Of a stretch of 64,000 bases of DNA, positions 46,530 through 57,535 are shown piece by piece. Positions within the stretch are counted from its first letter, which is position 1, and each line of letters opens with the position of its first letter. A program made the position numbers and the translations under genes. Where the stretch lies: positions 167,149 to 231,148 of the forward strand of contig NW_027192206.1 of NCBI RefSeq assembly GCF_041956535.1, read 5' to 3'. The stretch comes from Calcarisporiella thermophila CBS 279.70. Lineage: Eukaryota > Calcarisporiellomycota. A model generated the notes under the pieces. The model was not told the DNA's origin, made no database searches, and worked only from the letters and a program-made list of their open reading frames with translations.

Positions 46530-47117
46530 TTACTTGTGATCTCTACGCTTTATAAATTTCCACAATTTCACGCTGATTCCTGGCTTATTTGGCTTGGGTA
46601 TGGGGTTCCCAACCTCGCCCAAAAACTCGAACCCAACCTTCTCCATATTGCGGCGGGAGGCCCAGTTTCCCACACTGGCAAAACCGTAGATCGACTCCAG
46701 CTTTTCCCTCTTAAATGCAAACTCCTCTAGTATAAACCGCAATGCTGGATTCAGCACCCCTTTGCCTCTCCATTCTTTTGCTAGCAAGAATCCCACTTGC
46801 CATGTACCCTCTTCGACTTCGGAAACCTTGGCGCGTTCCGGTGAGAGTTGATCAATGTTGATGGTGCCGATGTAGTCGCCCTCTGATGTACGGATGGCAA
46901 AAACGTGACGATCGGGAAGGTTGGGGAGATAGGAAATATAGTGATCTGCATCGTCAGGAGTGAATGGCGTGGGAATGCCTGTGAATTCAAATATGAGAGG
47001 ATCATTCATGGCCTGAATCATAGCCTCTTTATCAGAGGGGTGGAAAGGGGTGAGAAAGTAGGGGGTATCAGGGACCGGGAAAATATCCTCTTTGGAGAAT
47101 AAAGATAAAGATGGCAT
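46530..47117 (-). CDS. GNAT-family N-acetyltransferase (copy 2)
   Basis: Single-exon 195-residue paralog of the 43544-44140 gene, from ATG 47117. The same motifs are present: YFLTPFHPSDKEAMIQAMND, GTINIDQLSPERAK, WQVGFLLAKEWRGKGVL and ASRRNMEKVGFEFLGEVG. It has a shorter N-terminal lead and a different C-terminal end (SVKLWKFIKRRDHK). The two copies are clearly diverged, so both seem to be maintained as coding genes. Substrate unknown. Confidence 0.88.
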   Translation of the reverse strand: MPSLSLFSKEDIFPVPDTPYFLTPFHPSDKEAMIQAMNDPLIFEFTGIPTPFTPDDADHYISYLPNLPDRHVFAIRTSEGDYIGTINIDQLSPERAKVSEVEEGTWQVGFLLAKEWRGKGVLNPALRFILEEFAFKREKLESIYGFASVGNWASRRNMEKVGFEFLGEVGNPIPKPNKPGISVKLWKFIKRRDHK

Positions 47118-48386
47118 TGTTGAGGGGATACTTAGACGGTACTACTAACGCTTATGCACGCCTATCGAGAAGAAGGCCACCTATATATTACCCTTTGGAA
47201 GGCTATTAAAGCTTCTATGCGAAATAAGAATAGAAATTACACGTAGATACAATTTCTATTTTTGGCATCATTCGAGCGGATAGGGTTGGTTAACAGAGAT
47301 TCACAAAGAATCGTAATTAAAATCATAAAAATGGTTTGGCCAAACAATTCAGATATAAATCTTAAGTATTTTAACAAACTTTGAAAGCTGATCACGCTTA
47401 CGAATATTCACTCCAATGTTCTCATAATTAGTGCATTGGATTTACCTTCGCTTGAGGTTGTTTTCCAAAAATTACCATCAAAACTTTCCCTTCTTCTAGT
47501 AGATTTTTTTTAACATTCTCAAATTTACCTTAATTATGCGATAATACTTCTAAAATAATTTTAAAAGACTCTGCAATTTTTTATAATAACTTCCCCACCC
47601 TTCTTTTATGGGGGGTTGCAGAAATAATTGAGGTAAAAGGGCATTTTACCATGTTGTGAAGGCTATTTCAGACGTGCCAGTGTTTTATTAGATGCCCAAT
47701 ACCTATTAAAAATACTTATCATAACACTTATCATAAAATTCACTCCAAATTCATGTAGTCTGATTAGTTTTTAGTAGTGGCATTATTATCCACTTTGAAT
47801 CCCTTAGTACTATTTCTAAATAAAATAGAGAGGTTTCAAACAGCGTTTGAAGGTAGAAACTTTAAAGAATGAAAAAGGTTTTGCTCGCTGGCATGAGCCC
47901 ATTTTCTTTGAGGCTATCAGCCGTTGCACCTGAACCTCTGACCTATACCAGGAAATCTTCCTATAGTTACAGCTTTCTGTGTATGGATTTATGAACATAA
48001 ACCCTTGAAATAATGATAAAGGAATTCACAGGAGGCTGCCAAGAGAACGGATTGGAATTCCAGGCTTATACCAAACATGTTGGGTACGAGAATGAAGATA
48101 TGATTCCTTGACTCCATTTCTTCTTTTGACCTTCCCCTTCCTTCTCGCACCCTCCCCCAACTCCCATTCACCGATCTAATTCAACTTTATAATCAGAACG
48201 CCCGTTTCATAATCTATCTGCACAGTCCAAGTGACTCAAGCCTCGACATATGCCTTTTGACCCTTGATGTTTTCTATCCCTTCTTCTTAAGATCCAAAGG
48301 CCACCTTGTCATCAATTGATCCTTTGCATTGGTTTTGACTTTCTCATCTCCCACAGAACCGTTATACGCATAAATATTTTCAAATT
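47118..48386. other. AT-rich intergenic region
   Basis: About 1.3 kb upstream of GNAT copy 2. Only short chance frames; no domain recognised. Confidence 0.5.
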
Positions 48387-48700
48387 CTAATCAGAATTCT
48401 CACCGCTATCTAAAGTATAATCAATATTCATTTTCCCTAATAGGTACATGAACCATGACCTTAGGAAATCCGATTGACGGAAATTGTGTTGAAATATTTA
48501 TGTTCAAGAGGTATGGCTCGCGTATTTTAAGCTCGAAAGTCATTTTCATACGTGAGGGAGCTTGACTTAGATTATCCGAATGGGTGGGCCAATTCAGCAG
48601 AGTATCGACATTCTACCCGCGCTTCTAAGCGCCTTCATTATAATCGGCTTGGGCAAATAATAGTGTTTACTGGACCCGCAAAGTACTAATTCAATTTCAT
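48387..48700 (+). pseudogene. Diverged duplicate of the P450 promoter and first exon
   Basis: Aligns by eye along its length to the reverse strand of about 7315-7000. Shared stretches include TAATCAGAATTCTCAC (48388), then a CATGAACCATGACC-type block, GGTATGGCTCGC, and AGAGTATCGACATTCTACCC. The exon reads M-GGPIQQSIDILPALLSAF, against M-SGPILQSIDILPALLSAF in the P450, then deletion and stops (AAATAATAG) destroy the frame. Similarity ends just inside the first intron (CGCAAAGTACTAAT versus CGCAAAGTACCAAT). No later P450 exon follows. The copy is inverted relative to the source, about 41 kb away. Confidence 0.8.
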
Positions 48701-48764
48701 TATGCACGTAAGCAACAAACTATTTTCTATTGCTAACAGCAACATATACTCTAAATAGAATGCA

Positions 48765-48945
48765 ATATACATGCTTCCAACTCTAATGTCAACTGATTAG
48801 AGCCGTTGTAATAATATTCAATATTCTTTAGGAGAATCATTGATCGCGATTTTCTTTTACTTGCTATTGTACCATAATTACCAAAGAGAACTGCATGTAT
48901 AGTCCAATTGACATCATGTACTGAGCAGGTTCTGTTAACTCGTTA
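48765..48945 (+). repeat. Dispersed repeat, copy B
   Basis: Matches copy A (44725-45130): ATGCTTCC..CTAATG..GATTAGAGCCGTTGTAATA near 48771-48813, then CTGCATGTATAGTCC..CATGTACTGAGCAGG near 48891-48930. It directly follows the P450 promoter/exon relic. Confidence 0.6.
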
Positions 48946-50301
48946 GTCTGTTGTTAAGCAGAATTGCGAAGAGCTCAAAGAGAAGAAAAGGATTCGTATC
49001 CTAGATTTCAAACTGAATTTGCGACTGTGAGGCGGACCGTTCGAAACGGGGAATATCTTCAAAGCGATAGTGCTTATGAATGGAGATGATTTTGCTTTCC
49101 TCTGGTTGAAAGCAAGAGTATTTTGGCTTTTATCATGCATCTAGAGTTACAGTGCTCTCTTTGTCAAGGATTGTCTTGAGATTTTGTTTTCTAAAATCTC
49201 AGTTGGAGAGTTCGACACTTGAAATTTTGACTTATTTCAGGTGTCAAGGATAGCTATTTTATTAAAAATCGAAGTGATTTGCAATTTAGAGTTAACTCAT
49301 ATATTGTGCTGTAATATCAGTCTGACTGAGCAGAAAGGTTTCATGTGACGAGAATTTCATGAAGTTACGGAGATTTAGATAAGTGCTCCTTGACGTGAAT
49401 GAGCTCGCAATGATTCACTATTATGATGTTTGAAGAAAAACAACTCGAATGCGAAATCTATGCGATTTCCAGACTAAATGAGGAAATTTCTAGGTGCATT
49501 TTGTTTGAAACCGGATGCACGCCCAAAATGGTTGTAAACAAGCATGGGAAATTTTTCATATTATTAAAGATGAAACACGATGCTTGACTGGGAATGATGT
49601 AGGAGCCGAATCCTTGAACTATGGGGAAACGATAGGATAGACCGAGTCGGATCAGAGCTGATATAGTCTCTATGATTTGAACGGTTACGGATGCCCAGGA
49701 GATAGGGAAAGAAGAGCCCTTATCGGCCGGCTTGGCCTCTGGCCCAAGGACTTTCTAGGCATTCGTCATCCATTTCGTAATCCTGGGGTGACGACCGGGC
49801 CTGTCACCCTCCCATTTTTAGACGGGGCCAAGATCACACAGTCATTATTAATAAACGCTCAGTCACTTATGCCATTTTAGGTAAATTGCTAGATACTGCA
49901 AAATACGTCGCCCCAATCATGGCGCTCACCGTGGAGACGATTTAGAACCTGTCTCTCCCCGGATTGGTCTGCAGAAGGGGTCGAGCGAAAGGATCGAAAT
50001 TCCCTAGACCAAATATGGCCCGTAGGTTCCCCAATTTCTCCCGTGGAGGTAGTTAAAACGAGAGATAATCGTGCGATTCGCAGTCACAATCGCTAGCAAA
50101 CAACCGGTGGATAGTGCGGAATATGCGGGATCTCGGATGAACCCTGCTCCGCAGGCCGATTCTGCCACGGATAATTGCCTTGCCAAGTTGTTTTGCTTGG
50201 AATTATTATAAATTAGCGTACCCTATTTTAGAGTCCTTCCCCCTTTTCTCTCCCATTCCGTTTAAAAAGAAAAATAGAAAAATTCACAAACTACTCTAGC
50301 A
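48946..50301. other. Intergenic DNA upstream of the HAL-type kinase
   Basis: About 1.35 kb. The left part is AT-rich; a patch of higher GC (about 49690-50180) near the kinase may be its upstream regulatory region. A 67-codon frame at 49677-49880 is unrecognised and not called. Confidence 0.45.
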
Positions 50302-51483
50302 ATGCTACAAGTACAAAACCACAACAGCAATCACCTCCGCATACCGTCATCCAAGTCTCTTGCTACTGACCCTACGTTCGTTAATTCCTCATCCTCTTTA
50401 CCCTATCTCTCCAATGAGCCGACTCGCTACTTCGACAATGAAGATGAGATGCCACCCCGATTTGTGGTGAAGGCTCCCCGCAAACACAGCAAACTCAAAC
50501 GGCCCTCCTCTAAACTACCATCGTACTACGGCAATCAGCTTCGTTCTCACTTTGCCGATCAATTTGGCAACTGGGCTGGTGTGATTGGCAATGGAAGCAG
50601 TGGAACCGTCCGACTTGTGCAGAATGGGGGCGATCTCTTGGCAGTGAAGCACTTTGCGTCTCCCTCACGATCCACCGCGCACAAGAAGAAGTCTCTGTTC
50701 CGCCTCAAGGGTAAAAAGGAGCGGCTTGCCGAATTAGAGGAAGAGCGTGACCTGCGGGAGCGAGCCAAGAAGATCGTCAGCGAACACTGCATCACCTCCA
50801 CTCTTCGCCACCCCAATATCATCCGCTCCGATTCGCTATGGCGGGATGGCGAGGATTACTACATGGTGATGGAGTATGCACCACACGACTTATTTGCCAT
50901 GGCCACCCGTGGCATGTCTCCCGACGAAGTAGCATGCACGTTCCGGCAACTAGTCAACGGAGTTCACTACATGCACCAGATGGGCGTCGCTCATCGAGAC
51001 TTAAAGCTGGAGAACGTGCGAATGTCCGAGGATGGTGAGGTCAAGCTCATTGACTTTGGCAGTGCGGTGGTCGTGCAGCGACACCAGCACCTTGCACCGG
51101 AAATGGCCACCGGATTCTACGGATCCGATGCGTATGTTGCCCCCGAAGTCTTGACAGAGAAATCGTACGACGCTCAGAAAGCGGACATCTGGTCCCTGGG
51201 CGTGATCCTTGTGTGTATGATTCTAAAGAGGTTCCCTTGGAAGGTGGCCGAGTGGAACGACAAGCGGTTCACCGCTTGGGTGCGGGAACTGGAGAGTGGC
51301 GTGGTTGGCGATTTATTGAGTTGTATTCCTGAAGAGGCGCGAGCCGTGACCAAGATGATGTTGGACCCCAATCCCAACACCCGCGCCTCCATAGAAGACG
51401 TGATGGCCGACCCTTGGGTACAAAGCATTCGCGTCTGCGGAGAAGAGGGGGCAGCTCCGCACTCCCACTTTGGCAACGAATAG
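50302..51483 (+). CDS. Fungal HAL4/NPR1-type serine/threonine kinase
   Basis: Intronless 393-residue protein. A Ser/basic-rich N-terminus (1-90) is followed by a kinase domain: Gly-loop IGNGSSGTV (about 95-103), AVKHF lysine K116, an insert rich in Lys/Arg/Glu (about 125-155), catalytic HRDLKLENV with D233, DFG 251-253, GSDAYVAPE in the activation segment and DIWSLGVIL. The HRDLKLEN plus GSxxYxAPE pattern and the basic insert after the lysine fit the fungal HAL4/SAT4, HRK1 and NPR1 group, which regulates potassium and amino-acid transporters at the plasma membrane. It sits at the left edge of the second housekeeping block. The absence of introns is unusual for this window. Confidence 0.87.
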   Translation: MLQVQNHNSNHLRIPSSKSLATDPTFVNSSSSLPYLSNEPTRYFDNEDEMPPRFVVKAPRKHSKLKRPSSKLPSYYGNQLRSHFADQFGNWAGVIGNGSSGTVRLVQNGGDLLAVKHFASPSRSTAHKKKSLFRLKGKKERLAELEEERDLRERAKKIVSEHCITSTLRHPNIIRSDSLWRDGEDYYMVMEYAPHDLFAMATRGMSPDEVACTFRQLVNGVHYMHQMGVAHRDLKLENVRMSEDGEVKLIDFGSAVVVQRHQHLAPEMATGFYGSDAYVAPEVLTEKSYDAQKADIWSLGVILVCMILKRFPWKVAEWNDKRFTAWVRELESGVVGDLLSCIPEEARAVTKMMLDPNPNTRASIEDVMADPWVQSIRVCGEEGAAPHSHFGNE

Positions 51484-52066
51484 ATATTAATAGATCAATC
51501 CACTTTTGTTTTTGTTATCTTCCTCCTTGTATATAGTACTCTGATTTTTTTTTGCTATTACATCTATTTATCTCTTAAACCAGTTATCTGCTATTCATCT
51601 CTTGTATCATTGCTTCTTTTGCTATTCTGCTTTGCAATCTATGCTCGATGTTTTATAAGCGATTTTTTATTGATGTTATTGTCTCTTTCTATATTCATTG
51701 TTCACTTTTATCTTAAAATACAATCCACATCCCGCTCCCCTCATCTCCCCCCATATACATTCCTCAACCTTAAACCTCCTAAGAAACAACCGATTAAACC
51801 ATGGTCATAAATATCGTTTATTCTTAAATACTAGAAAATGGAAGGGGCTGCCTCTACGGATGATTCACCCCCCTTCTTTGAGATGGGTGTTCTGGGTTCT
51901 ACATCGAAGTGCGTCTATAGTACAAAGAAAAACAAGGACTGGTCGAGGAAAGGGGAATAAAGAGGAGGAAATAGAAAAAAAAATAAAAGAGAAATTGGAT
52001 AAAGCAAACAAAAAATAAAAAGAATTCGCCCCCGTTGCCCAAAAGAATAAGCGTTGGCTGTCTCAT
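51484..52066. other. Convergent 3' region between kinase and thioesterase
   Basis: T-rich then A-rich sequence between two convergent stops, consistent with poly(A) sites. No gene seen. Confidence 0.5.
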
Positions 52067-52614
52067 CTACAACTTTGAAAAGACAGCCGCTTCGTATTTG
52101 GTGTGGGTCGCAGTGGCGATCAACTTTCCGGACTCCTTCTCCACTACGTCACAGTCTAGGAAAGCCAGCGATTTGCCAACCCGTCTCACACAGCATTTCA
52201 CGAGCAAAGCAGTGCCCGTGTGGGCACCCGAGATGTAGTTCACGGCTAGATTCGTCGACACCCCGCCCGTTCTGAAAGTTTCCTCTAAAGAAGAAGTGGG
52301 GGGCAAGAGTTCTTGGTGAGACCATCATATTACTTCTCATCCTGGACCAAGCCATTACTTTCAAGCGCCATCACCGCTATGGAGGTACAAATGTCGATGA
52401 GCGTGGCGGTGCACCCGCCGTGCATGATCCCAAAGCTGTTGCTTTCCGCGTCCGACACCGTAAAGTTAAAGACGAGCTCAGGATTGCCCCTTTCATTCGT
52501 CCTCGCAGAGGCGATGGAGAGGCGTGGCAGAAGAGTGATAGCCCAACGGGCATCTTCCAAGTTGTCCCTCAATGCTTCGAGGTACAATTGAGCCGTTTCC
52601 TGATAGGATGCCAT
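52067..52614 (-). CDS. Hotdog-fold acyl-CoA thioesterase (ACOT13/PaaI type)
   Basis: Two exons: from ATG 52614 to a donor at about 52334 (after GLVQDE), then from an acceptor at about 52280 to TAG 52067. The hotdog core is visible: MHGGCTATLIDICTSIAV (HGG plus helix) and TNLAVNYISGAHTGTALLVKC, then RRVGKSLAFLDCDV. PaaI/THEM-type enzymes hydrolyse acyl-CoA esters; eukaryotic members are often mitochondrial, though no clear presequence is seen here. About 165 residues, normal for the family. Confidence 0.88.
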
Positions 52615-53274
52615 GAGAAAAGCTAATTTGAATTGCCGTCTTTTCTATAACCAAGCAATACAAGTAGGCACCTCCTTTTCCTAAGTTTCATTTGAAAACC
52701 CTTCACGTGAAATTCAATTTGTTGATTTTGGGTGAACTATATATATCTGAGCCGGTCTTCAATTCCCCATGTGACTAGCCCAGGAGAACTGGGAGAGTAT
52801 CCTTGTGAATTGAAGAGAGATTGAACAGTGTGTATCCATGGAGCGGGATCTTAGAAAACCGATGAAATGGTTTGGTAGTCTCGGCTGGAACATACACTGG
52901 CAAAAATAGCAAGAGTGCTTATTCAATCCATAGAGGTTTTTTAGGGAAATGTTGCCCTGTCTGTCAGAGTCTGATGTATTGGTTAGCATAAGTCTACAGA
53001 TACCAGAGTGACATAGACTAAACCCTGAAAATAAAAGAGAGATGAAATATTGAAACTTAAACCTGGAGAAATAATCAATCCAACGACAGCAAAAAGAGGA
53101 TATAATAAAGAAAATTTAAACATAAGAAAAAAAGAAGAGGAATAGGAAATAGAGACGCATCCAAAGGTGAAAGACGAGGCGATGGTATCGTGAAGGGAGT
53201 TTTTACAAGTATATATCAAAATATAAAAGAGAAAGGTTGTGGTTGAACGGGGGCCGCGCCGGAGCACTTCTTCA
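52615..53274. other. Intergenic region
   Basis: About 660 bp between the thioesterase start and the 3' end of the MARVEL-like gene (both minus strand). A-rich on the plus strand near 53030-53200. No gene recognised. Confidence 0.45.
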
Positions 53275-54315
53275 CTAGGAGTTGGAAGAGACGGAAGAGT
53301 TGGTGGAGAATCGGTTTGTCATCGAAAAGCCGTCGAAGCTAAATCTGATTTGGGACAGCCGGCTGATGCGGGGCAGGTAGCTTGGCGTCTTGCGCAGTGG
53401 AGGAGGCTGCTGAAGCCTGAAGCTCTCGCTCCGGTGGTTCAGCAGGGGAGGGGGGTGGGGAGGTTTTCGGGGTGGAGAGATGGGGCCATTCCGAAAGGAG
53501 GCGGAAAAGCGCTGGGGAGAGCTATCGGGGGGCGGTGAGGGGAAAAAGCACTGTGCCACTTCTATCGAGGGAGCGATTTGATGGGGAGGCAAGGGGAGGG
53601 AAACCCTCTCCTTGATCAGCCTTGTCGTGTCAGGGAAAGATTTCCTCACGGTCCCCTCCCTTCTCCCTTCCTCTGCCTTCTCGCCCGTACTTGTCGTCAA
53701 CTTCACCGCAGGAGGGGGGGAAGGATTCGAACTAGGCTGGTCCGGCTGGATAATATTTAGACCCTTCACAGGCTCGAATGGCAGCACTTTCCCTCTCAAG
53801 TAGTACTCGCGTGCGTCGTCCGCTAACAACTGGGCCACCACCAGGATAGCCCCGACCCACAACAGTGCACTCCCGAACGCCGCGCACAGGAGAGCAAGCA
53901 TCGCGGCTCCGACGGGCGGGGCCCACGTCAACACCATGATGATGATAAGGATCCAGAGAAAGGCGAGGAGAACAGAGGCAACGAGCTCTGCCTTGGAACA
54001 TATAAGAGTGCGGGCGAGGAGCCCGCTGAGTCCCCATCGCGAATGCCATGCACGTGCCCCTATTAGGGCGCCCGCGGCCAGCGCGGAGCACACGCCCACG
54101 GCGACTCCCAGCTCTGCTCCAAATGAAGGCGGCTTGTAGGTGAGGGGTGCGCTGGTGGCCTGGGATGCCAAGTGGGTCGAGGCGGAAACGACCCCCACCA
54201 CGGCCAGGAGGAGCTGTCCTGTGCGTAGGCACAGGTTGGCCTGGAGCAATTTTTCGATGCGATGGATACGCCTGAGACGAATGGAAAGGGAGCTGGACCA
54301 ATCTGGTAGAGACAT
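53275..54315 (-). CDS. Four-helix MARVEL-like membrane protein with long proline-rich tail
   Basis: Intronless 346-residue protein from ATG 54315. Four membrane segments: about residues 33-50 (LLLAVVGVVSASTHLA), 67-88 (ELGVAVGVCSALAAGALIGA), 110-130 (ASVLLAFLWILIIIMVLTWA) and 135-160 (AMLALLCAAFGSALLWVGAIL). This spacing and the basic N-terminus fit fungal MARVEL-domain proteins of the plasma membrane or eisosome. The C-terminal half is cytoplasmic, rich in Pro, Ser and Arg (for example SPPRKPPHPPPLL), typical of SH3-ligand or phosphorylated tails. The MARVEL assignment rests on topology only. Confidence 0.7.
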   Translation of the reverse strand: MSLPDWSSSLSIRLRRIHRIEKLLQANLCLRTGQLLLAVVGVVSASTHLASQATSAPLTYKPPSFGAELGVAVGVCSALAAGALIGARAWHSRWGLSGLLARTLICSKAELVASVLLAFLWILIIIMVLTWAPPVGAAMLALLCAAFGSALLWVGAILVVAQLLADDAREYYLRGKVLPFEPVKGLNIIQPDQPSSNPSPPPAVKLTTSTGEKAEEGRREGTVRKSFPDTTRLIKERVSLPLPPHQIAPSIEVAQCFFPSPPPDSSPQRFSASFRNGPISPPRKPPHPPPLLNHRSESFRLQQPPPLRKTPSYLPRISRLSQIRFSFDGFSMTNRFSTNSSVSSNS

Positions 54316-55366
54316 TGGTCAATGCCGCTTTCCTAAGCAAAGCGTGTAAGGAGAGGGTAAGGGGTGTCTCGCAGTACCTAGGGAAGGGAGAGAAGATAGG
54401 ATACAGCAATGGGGAGATGGCGATAGAATAGGATGTTTGGCGAAAAAACCAAAAGGCCAAGAGCAGTGGGGAGAGTGGAAGAGATTTATATAGGACGTGC
54501 ACCGAAATAGAATTGAAGAAGGTGCAATAGAGGAGACTTCTATTAAGGTTAATTTTTGGCCATTGCCCTTCATATAGCTGATCTAGGAAACTGGAGCGGG
54601 CGATCCCACTCCAAGGCTGTGCATTGGAATGTAGGAATTCTCCAGTCAGAGAGGGATCCCAATTTTTCTTGAGCCACCCGAGTCTCCAGAGCGAGGCCAT
54701 TTTTGGGCAAAATCAGGCGACACGTGTCTGACAGCGGGACAAGAAAATTAGAGTCGCACTTCTTAGTCCGCCTTATCTTCCCCCAGAATGCTCTATGGCT
54801 CTTGATTTTTTTCCCGATTGTACTTTGCAATGCCACATTCCCTATCAAACAAGCTCCCCCTTACCAACTCGGTTATCAATCGTCGGAGTAAACATTGAGC
54901 GGATCATTTGATCGCGTAGCTTGTATTTTCTTGGGCACCATTCTCTCTTGCTTAACTCTAAGCAAGTAAATAATAGAGCAAAAAAGTCAAAAATTTACGA
55001 AACAAGGCTGCGAAGCGTAAAAGTCGAAAAGAAAACCATGTGCTTGTATTTATTCGTTCGAAGAAAGAGAAGAGATTGCCAAAGGTGAAGGAAGAAAAAA
55101 AAAGTTGGTTAAATGCAGGTTGCAGTAATACATATTGGTGCGAAGAGAAAGGGGGAGGGTGAAGAGAAAAACGCGAAGAAGGGTAGGGAGGATGAATTCC
55201 GAAATCCAAAAAAAAAATATTAACGAAGCTAACTAATTAGGCAAGGAGACGTGAAACACTTTGAATGATGCAGGTAAAAAGAAAAAAATCAAAAGGTTGG
55301 AGGGATATCAATAGGAAATATACAAACAATTTATCAGCCATTCAGCCAAGGAAAAAAAAAGGAGGT
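54316..55366. other. Intergenic region upstream of the MARVEL-like gene
   Basis: Two minus-strand open frames overlap here (54319-54700 and 54570-54848) without recognised domains; they may be spurious or 5' leader. A-rich sequence at 54960-55370 flanks the 3' end of the cyclin gene. Confidence 0.4.
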
Positions 55367-56409
55367 TCACATCAGAAACAAATCCCCGCGGTGCTCCTCC
55401 AGGAAGCGTTCTATATCGCCGGCCCCAATCCACACGTCGTAATCGAGCGACTGCAGCAACGTGCGCTCCATCAATTGCATCTCCTTGACGGTAAAGACAT
55501 GATCGATCACCGAAACCATGACCTTGTTGTTTGTCAAGAGTGGACGCGGGTCGAGCGGGTCAAGCGGCGGGTCGATGGAGTAGAGGACCTTGGATGCGAT
55601 GAGGATGCTGGCGGTGAATATCTTGTGGCAAAACCCTTCGAGAGCGCAAAGAGGATTGGGAAAAAAGAAAAAAATAGGGCCTCAAGTTAGCGCAAGCAGG
55701 AGGACATAGGAGAAAGCAGAGATGGAGCACCATAGTCGCCGACTGTGTTTTGGGGCAGTTTGCGCTTAAGCCTGTCCACGTAAATGAGGGCGGCCAGCAT
55801 CAAGCACACGTCCACTCGGCCCCGGGTGGTGACGCGATGCATGTACAGCATGAATTCGGGCAAATGCTTGCATGTCTTATAGTACCGCGCCGGGCTGCAT
55901 GGCAGTAGGCCCCAGATCGATTCGGACATGAAGTCTTGTATTAGCAATAAAAGGGTTGAGCTTTGTATGAGAGGGGGTAAGCACTGGGAATCGGACTTAC
56001 TGAGAAGGGTCTCGGGGAGCCGCTTGAATGTGGGGGGAGGGCGCGGGGGACATTTGGCGGTATGCAAGACGGTGGTGGAGGTGGCCAACGGGTAGGAGAT
56101 GGCCTGGTGGGTGGGGGTGTGCGGGGAGAATGAGGTTGGCGAGGTGGTGGCAGAGGGGGAGAGGGGCTCTCTCACCCGCTCCGATTGCTTGTCGATGGAG
56201 TCCAGGGTAAGAGATGCGCTGAGATTCCGAGGGGAAGCCGGGGGTTCGCTGGGAGGGCTAGGGAGAGGGAGCGCAGGGCGAGGAGGGGGATGGGGGCGAG
56301 GGCGAGGCAGGAGAAGAGGAGAAGAAGAGAGACGAGGCTCAAGGCCTAAAGCGTGTTTATTCTTACAATAGCAATAAAATGAAGTAAACAAATCCAAACC
56401 CGCTGACAT
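55367..56409 (-). CDS. PCL/Pho85-type cyclin with long Ser/Pro-rich N-terminus
   Basis: From ATG 56409, exon 1 carries a hydroxylated, proline-rich low-complexity region of about 130 residues. A clear GTAAGT intron (about 56001 to 55934) leads to the cyclin box: FMSESIWGLLP, then LPEFMLYMHRVTTRGRVDVCLMLAALIYVDRLKRKLP (MRAIL-like helix with Tyr/Arg). After a second intron the last exon gives HKIFTASILIASKVLYSID, then MQLMERTLLQSLDYDVWI and a C-terminus ending FLM at TGA 55367-55369. The ASK..NRxE/E..LL..LDY pattern matches fungal PCL1/2-type (PF00134) cyclins that activate Pho85 or CDK5-like kinases. The exact acceptor of the last exon is ambiguous. Confidence 0.84.
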
Positions 56410-57535
56410 TTCTAAAAAGTTTATATAAACGCACGCATTTATGCCTTTTTTTTCTCCTTTCCAAACAACCTGCAAGTGGATCGCATGCAATCACCCTCCC
56501 GCCTCCCAGTTCATTTGATATTTTGCTCAATTTCCTTTTTGCTCGCCTCAGGCCTCTCTGAAACCGAGCCTAGTAGCCGCCAGTGTCTCTGCTGGAGCCC
56601 TCGCCTTCGCCATCCATCGCAATCGATCCCAGCAGGTTTTTTCCTCCAAGCCGGGTCGCTTTTTTTTTTTTTTTCCTCATTGTCCCAGCAGGCTTGCTTC
56701 CCTACTCTCTCCCCCGGCTCGCCTGAGGCCCTAACAACAACAACAACAATAACAACACCACTAACAACAACAATAAACAGCCCAGCCGTCTGTGTATAGA
56801 TTAAATTAAGACCGTTTGGGATAGCGATCGCAGGCCCATTGGCGCAGGAGCGGCGAGTGATAGGGATAAGACTATGCAATCGGAGCCTGCTCCTCTGTTC
56901 CATTTAAATGAGAAGAGAATGGTCCATGGGATCAGATTGGATGGACGCCAATGATGTCGCGAGGTTGGCCGCATGGATGGCATTTCGGGTTCCTATTTCG
57001 ATCCGGCCGCAGCTTCCAAACTCTTTCGCGTATTAACTCCTCCCTATGCACCCAGCCTCCTCTTGCGTCGTGTCATGATGCAACCAGGCTTGGGCCTATC
57101 GAATCTTCCTGAGTTGCAACGACTTGCGTGCCAATGGGCCCGCAAGTGAGGCTGACGCCAGCTCTTCGCCGACGTGCTACAGACTCTGTCCTGCGCATTT
57201 CTCAGGCCACCCATCACGGGGCATTCTCGTAGGCGCTGGCTCGAGGTTACGCCGAGTCTCGTGCTCATATGCCTAAAGTGCTCTGATGCCAATGCATTCA
57301 TTAAAAATTTTTTTTCCCAACGATGCATCATTTCTTTCTATGAGCAAGGTCAAGCTGGAGCGTGCATGAGCCGCCAAGTGCAGATGATTAGAATTGAAGG
57401 TGAAAGTGTCTGAAATGCTTTCTGATACTCTTGATTTCGTACAAGCCACTCACAACACTCCCTTCTGGACGGTGGTGAGTGAGGATCTGTTGCCGATCAA
57501 TTGTCTTTTACCATTAGAAACCGCAAGATCATCCC
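56410..57535. other. Divergent region between the cyclin and CWC15, with (AAC)n tract
   Basis: About 1.1 kb. It holds an AAC/ACA-rich microsatellite at about 56732-56775 and a T-run near 56662-56674. A 58-codon plus-strand frame at about 56972-57148 has no recognised domain. Both promoters must lie here. Confidence 0.5.

Noticed and set aside
53715-53735. tRNA-like B box (GTTCGAATCC on the minus strand)
   Set aside because: It falls inside the coding sequence of the MARVEL-like gene and no cloverleaf or A box could be paired with it.
53732-54700. Minus-strand 322-codon frame overlapping the MARVEL-like gene
   Set aside because: It shares the region with the four-helix protein in another frame, and its composition is Arg/Pro-biased. 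The stretch near 54700-54530 looks less random but could not be tied to any family.
56972-57148. Short plus-strand frame (MDGISGSYFDPAAASKLF start)
   Set aside because: The amino-acid composition looks coding-like, but it is only 58 codons with no family, no splice support and no neighbour relation.
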